NCBI GenBank assembly: GCA_905182905.1
Contig: CAJJDH010000013.1
Coordinates: forward strand, 62,001 to 126,000
Length of the DNA stretch: 64,000 nt
Source of the DNA: a marine gamma proteobacterium HTCC2089
Lineage (GTDB): Bacteria > Pseudomonadota > Gammaproteobacteria > Pseudomonadales > Azotimanducaceae
Direction: 5' to 3'
Shown piece after piece: positions 62,455 to 64,000 of this stretch; within the stretch, counting starts at the first letter, position 1; every line of letters starts with the position of its first letter. The notes under the pieces were generated by a model. The model did not search any database. It had not been told where the DNA came from and saw only the letters and a list, made by a program, of their open reading frames with translations. Made by a program: the position numbers and the translations under genes.

Positions 62455-62880
62455 ATGATTAGCACATTGCAGACATATACAGGCGTTGTCGGACGAGTAC
62501 TCTTGGGTGTGTATTTTCTTATACCGGGCATCAGTAAGATCACCAATTTCCAAGGTAATGCTGACTACATGCAGGAACAAGGCATGATCTTCATCCCATT
62601 TTTCTTGGTACTCACGATCATCGTGCAACTTGGGGGCGCTGGAGCGCTAATTGCTGGTTACCGTGTAACATTTACGGCATTCATACTAGCAGGTCTAACA
62701 TTGGTCATAAGTGTAGTAATGCACGACTTCTGGAATATTGAAGCCGGTATACAACAAGCACACGAAACACAGAACTTTGTCAAAAACCTTGCGATTATGG
62801 CAGGCCTAATGGCGTTGGCTGGAGGCCAGAGAACCCACGCACTTAGTGTGGATAAGAGCAACAGTTCAGATCCGGCCTAA
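62455..62880 (+). CDS. DoxX family membrane protein
   Basis: A 141-residue protein with four predicted transmembrane helices. The DoxX signature is GRVLLGVYFLIPGISKITNF at the start, then GAGALIAGYRVTFTAFILAG and VVMHDFW; the last helix has NLAIMAGLMALAGGQ. An AGGAA site lies 10 to 11 bases before the ATG. It follows the iron-binding protein gene by 84 bases in the same direction and might share its iron-responsive transcript. DoxX proteins take part in redox or quinone-related membrane processes; the role here is unknown. Confidence 0.93.
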   Translation: MISTLQTYTGVVGRVLLGVYFLIPGISKITNFQGNADYMQEQGMIFIPFFLVLTIIVQLGGAGALIAGYRVTFTAFILAGLTLVISVVMHDFWNIEAGIQQAHETQNFVKNLAIMAGLMALAGGQRTHALSVDKSNSSDPA

Positions 62881-62934
62881 TAGTCTAATTGCGGGCTTTT
62901 CGCCGTAACCACTAGCGGCGAAAATGCTCGTCAC

Positions 62935-64000
62935 TCAGACAGTTTTTTCGTCAGGCAACCAACGCTCATTATCAGCACCCACACTTTTCGGGGGCCGAGT
63001 GGGAGGCAGGTTATGCCCATTGAGGCGAAAGCCTATTGCGGGCAACCGCACCTTGGTTTGTTCGGACCCAACCGGCAATGTTGCAAGCAGCCCCCTTGCC
63101 TGAGGCTGACCTTCCCCAAGCAACTCGCTCAGTGATCGTACGCGACTGGCGGGTACGCCTTGTGCATCAAGTAGGGTTTCCCAAACTGCCGCTGGCCGAC
63201 TAAGAAACGCTTTCGCAATTTCGCTCCGCAATGCATCAAAGTGATCGCGCCGCACCTTTGGTACAGCCCACCTTGGGTCTTGAGACCACTCTGGATGACC
63301 CAATACTGCGCACAAATCGACAAACTGCCGCTCATTATTCGCCGCCAACATAATATTGACACCGTCTGCCGCGACAAAACATCCCGACGAGGGTGAACCA
63401 CTAGCGGCCTCATTACCTAGCTTTGGTACATCCTCACCGGTAGTTGCTACAGTGACGAGATTATTTGCCATGAGATTCAAAGCAGTATCCAACATGCTGA
63501 TATCCACAGTCTGCGGCTCTCCAGTACGATCTCTTTCGCGTAGCGCAGCCATAACAGCAAAGGCAGCATTCAGCCCAGTGGCGTAATCGATATAGGGTGC
63601 ACCCACTTTGACAGGACCCATTTCATCAGTTCCCGTAGTGGACATAATGCCACTCATAGCCTGCACCACATGATCATAGGCAGGACGATGACCTACGGGG
63701 CCCTCTCCACCATAGGCCGAAATTGAGCAGTAGATTATCTGCGGGTTTACTTGGCGCAGGGCATCAATACCCAGACCCAGCCGTTGAGCCACGCCAGGAC
63801 GATAATTTTGCACAAAAATATCTGCGTCAGCGGCCAATGCCAGTACTGACTGCACCGCCGCAGCCGTCTTCAAATCTAGTTCCACGCTATCTTTATCAGC
63901 ATTTTGCGTACAATAAGCCAGCCCCAAACCTTGAGCTGCTAGGTCAGGCAAATTCCCTCCGAAGCGAGTTTGTTCTCCACCCGGCGGTTCAATTTTGATC
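62935..64000 (-). CDS. Family III CoA-transferase (CaiB/BaiF), partial at the window edge
   Basis: The C-terminal 355 or so residues of a class III CoA-transferase; the first 40 lie outside the window. The visible part begins IKIEPPGGEQTRF, then LDLKTAAAVQSVLALAADAD, NYRPGVAQRLGLG and the catalytic-Asp region RPAYDHVVQAMSGIM, with Asp in the expected place of the D-x-x-x-Q-A-x-S-G motif. Late motifs are TVDISMLDTALNLMAN and GVPASRVRSLSELL. It is unlike the first CoA-transferase in this window in detail, so it probably serves another acid. It converges with doxX, 54 bases apart. Confidence 0.93.
   Translation of the reverse strand, partial: IKIEPPGGEQTRFGGNLPDLAAQGLGLAYCTQNADKDSVELDLKTAAAVQSVLALAADADIFVQNYRPGVAQRLGLGIDALRQVNPQIIYCSISAYGGEGPVGHRPAYDHVVQAMSGIMSTTGTDEMGPVKVGAPYIDYATGLNAAFAVMAALRERDRTGEPQTVDISMLDTALNLMANNLVTVATTGEDVPKLGNEAASGSPSSGCFVAADGVNIMLAANNERQFVDLCAVLGHPEWSQDPRWAVPKVRRDHFDALRSEIAKAFLSRPAAVWETLLDAQGVPASRVRSLSELLGEGQPQARGLLATLPVGSEQTKVRLPAIGFRLNGHNLPPTRPPKSVGADNERWLPDEKTV

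Overview
The window looks like chromosome from a free-living marine gammaproteobacterium, possibly of the OMG/Cellvibrionales type. This placement is inferred from gene content: large TonB-dependent receptors, many CoA-ester enzymes (CoA-transferases, enoyl-CoA hydratases, a thiolase, an acyl-CoA synthetase), phytanoyl-CoA dioxygenases, a Baeyer-Villiger monooxygenase, a carotenoid oxygenase and a photolyase. There is no rRNA, complete tRNA, CRISPR array, complete insertion sequence or prophage. Base composition is moderate and fairly even. The last gene runs off the right edge.

Layout. 0.1-6.4 kb: an MDR oxidoreductase, a Baeyer-Villiger monooxygenase, an alpha/beta hydrolase, a family III CoA-transferase and a small ABM monooxygenase, a set suited to oxidising ketones or lactones and activating the acids. 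6.5-9.7 kb: a lipoprotein subtilase. 9.8-13.1 kb: a phytanoyl dioxygenase - sulfatase - phytanoyl dioxygenase operon. 13.9-20.6 kb: a small Thr-rich exported protein and two tandem paralogous TonB-dependent receptors. 20.8-26.1 kb: a divergent catabolic cluster (class II aldolase and enoyl-CoA hydratase against acyl-CoA synthetase, GST and class III aminotransferase). Together 9.8-26.1 kb could be an uptake-and-degradation locus for a sulfated, branched or hydroxylated lipid-like compound; this is inference.

26.4-36.8 kb: a lipoprotein with a methyltransferase fold, modBC without modA, a carotenoid oxygenase, exonuclease III, a membrane Zn-peptidase, an HpcH/HpaI aldolase, an enoyl-CoA hydratase, a two-module VOC dioxygenase, DUF1330, and an XRE regulator behind a clear dyad. 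36.9-37.6 kb is a decayed phytanoyl dioxygenase with a 13-bp tandem duplication at its start. 37.6-43.8 kb is a five-gene minus-strand run (secreted unknown, Eis-like acetyltransferase, GPH/MFS transporter, class C beta-lactamase-like hydrolase, esterase). 44.0-44.8 kb holds a frameshifted, truncated Fic gene, with a possible small inverted-repeat element at the truncation point and a strong inverted repeat in its promoter.

45.1-52.7 kb: a NIPSNAP protein and a minus-strand fatty-acid-type block (enoyl-CoA hydratase, thiolase, nitronate monooxygenase-like enzyme, tandem DsbA/HCCA-isomerase-like protein, penicillin-acylase-family hydrolase). A perfect 16-bp palindrome lies upstream of the hydratase. 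53.1-57.7 kb: two convergent DEAD-box helicases (the second is DbpA) and a photolyase-family protein. 58.5-62.9 kb: a ferric-iron ABC importer with the permease divergent from the ATPase and binding protein, a good Fur box before the binding protein, then DoxX. 62.9-64.0 kb: a partial family III CoA-transferase.

A recurring oddity is short tandem duplications (6-15 bp units, 2-4 copies) in intergenic DNA, at least three with exactly 13-bp units. Several genes appear to use TTG or GTG starts.
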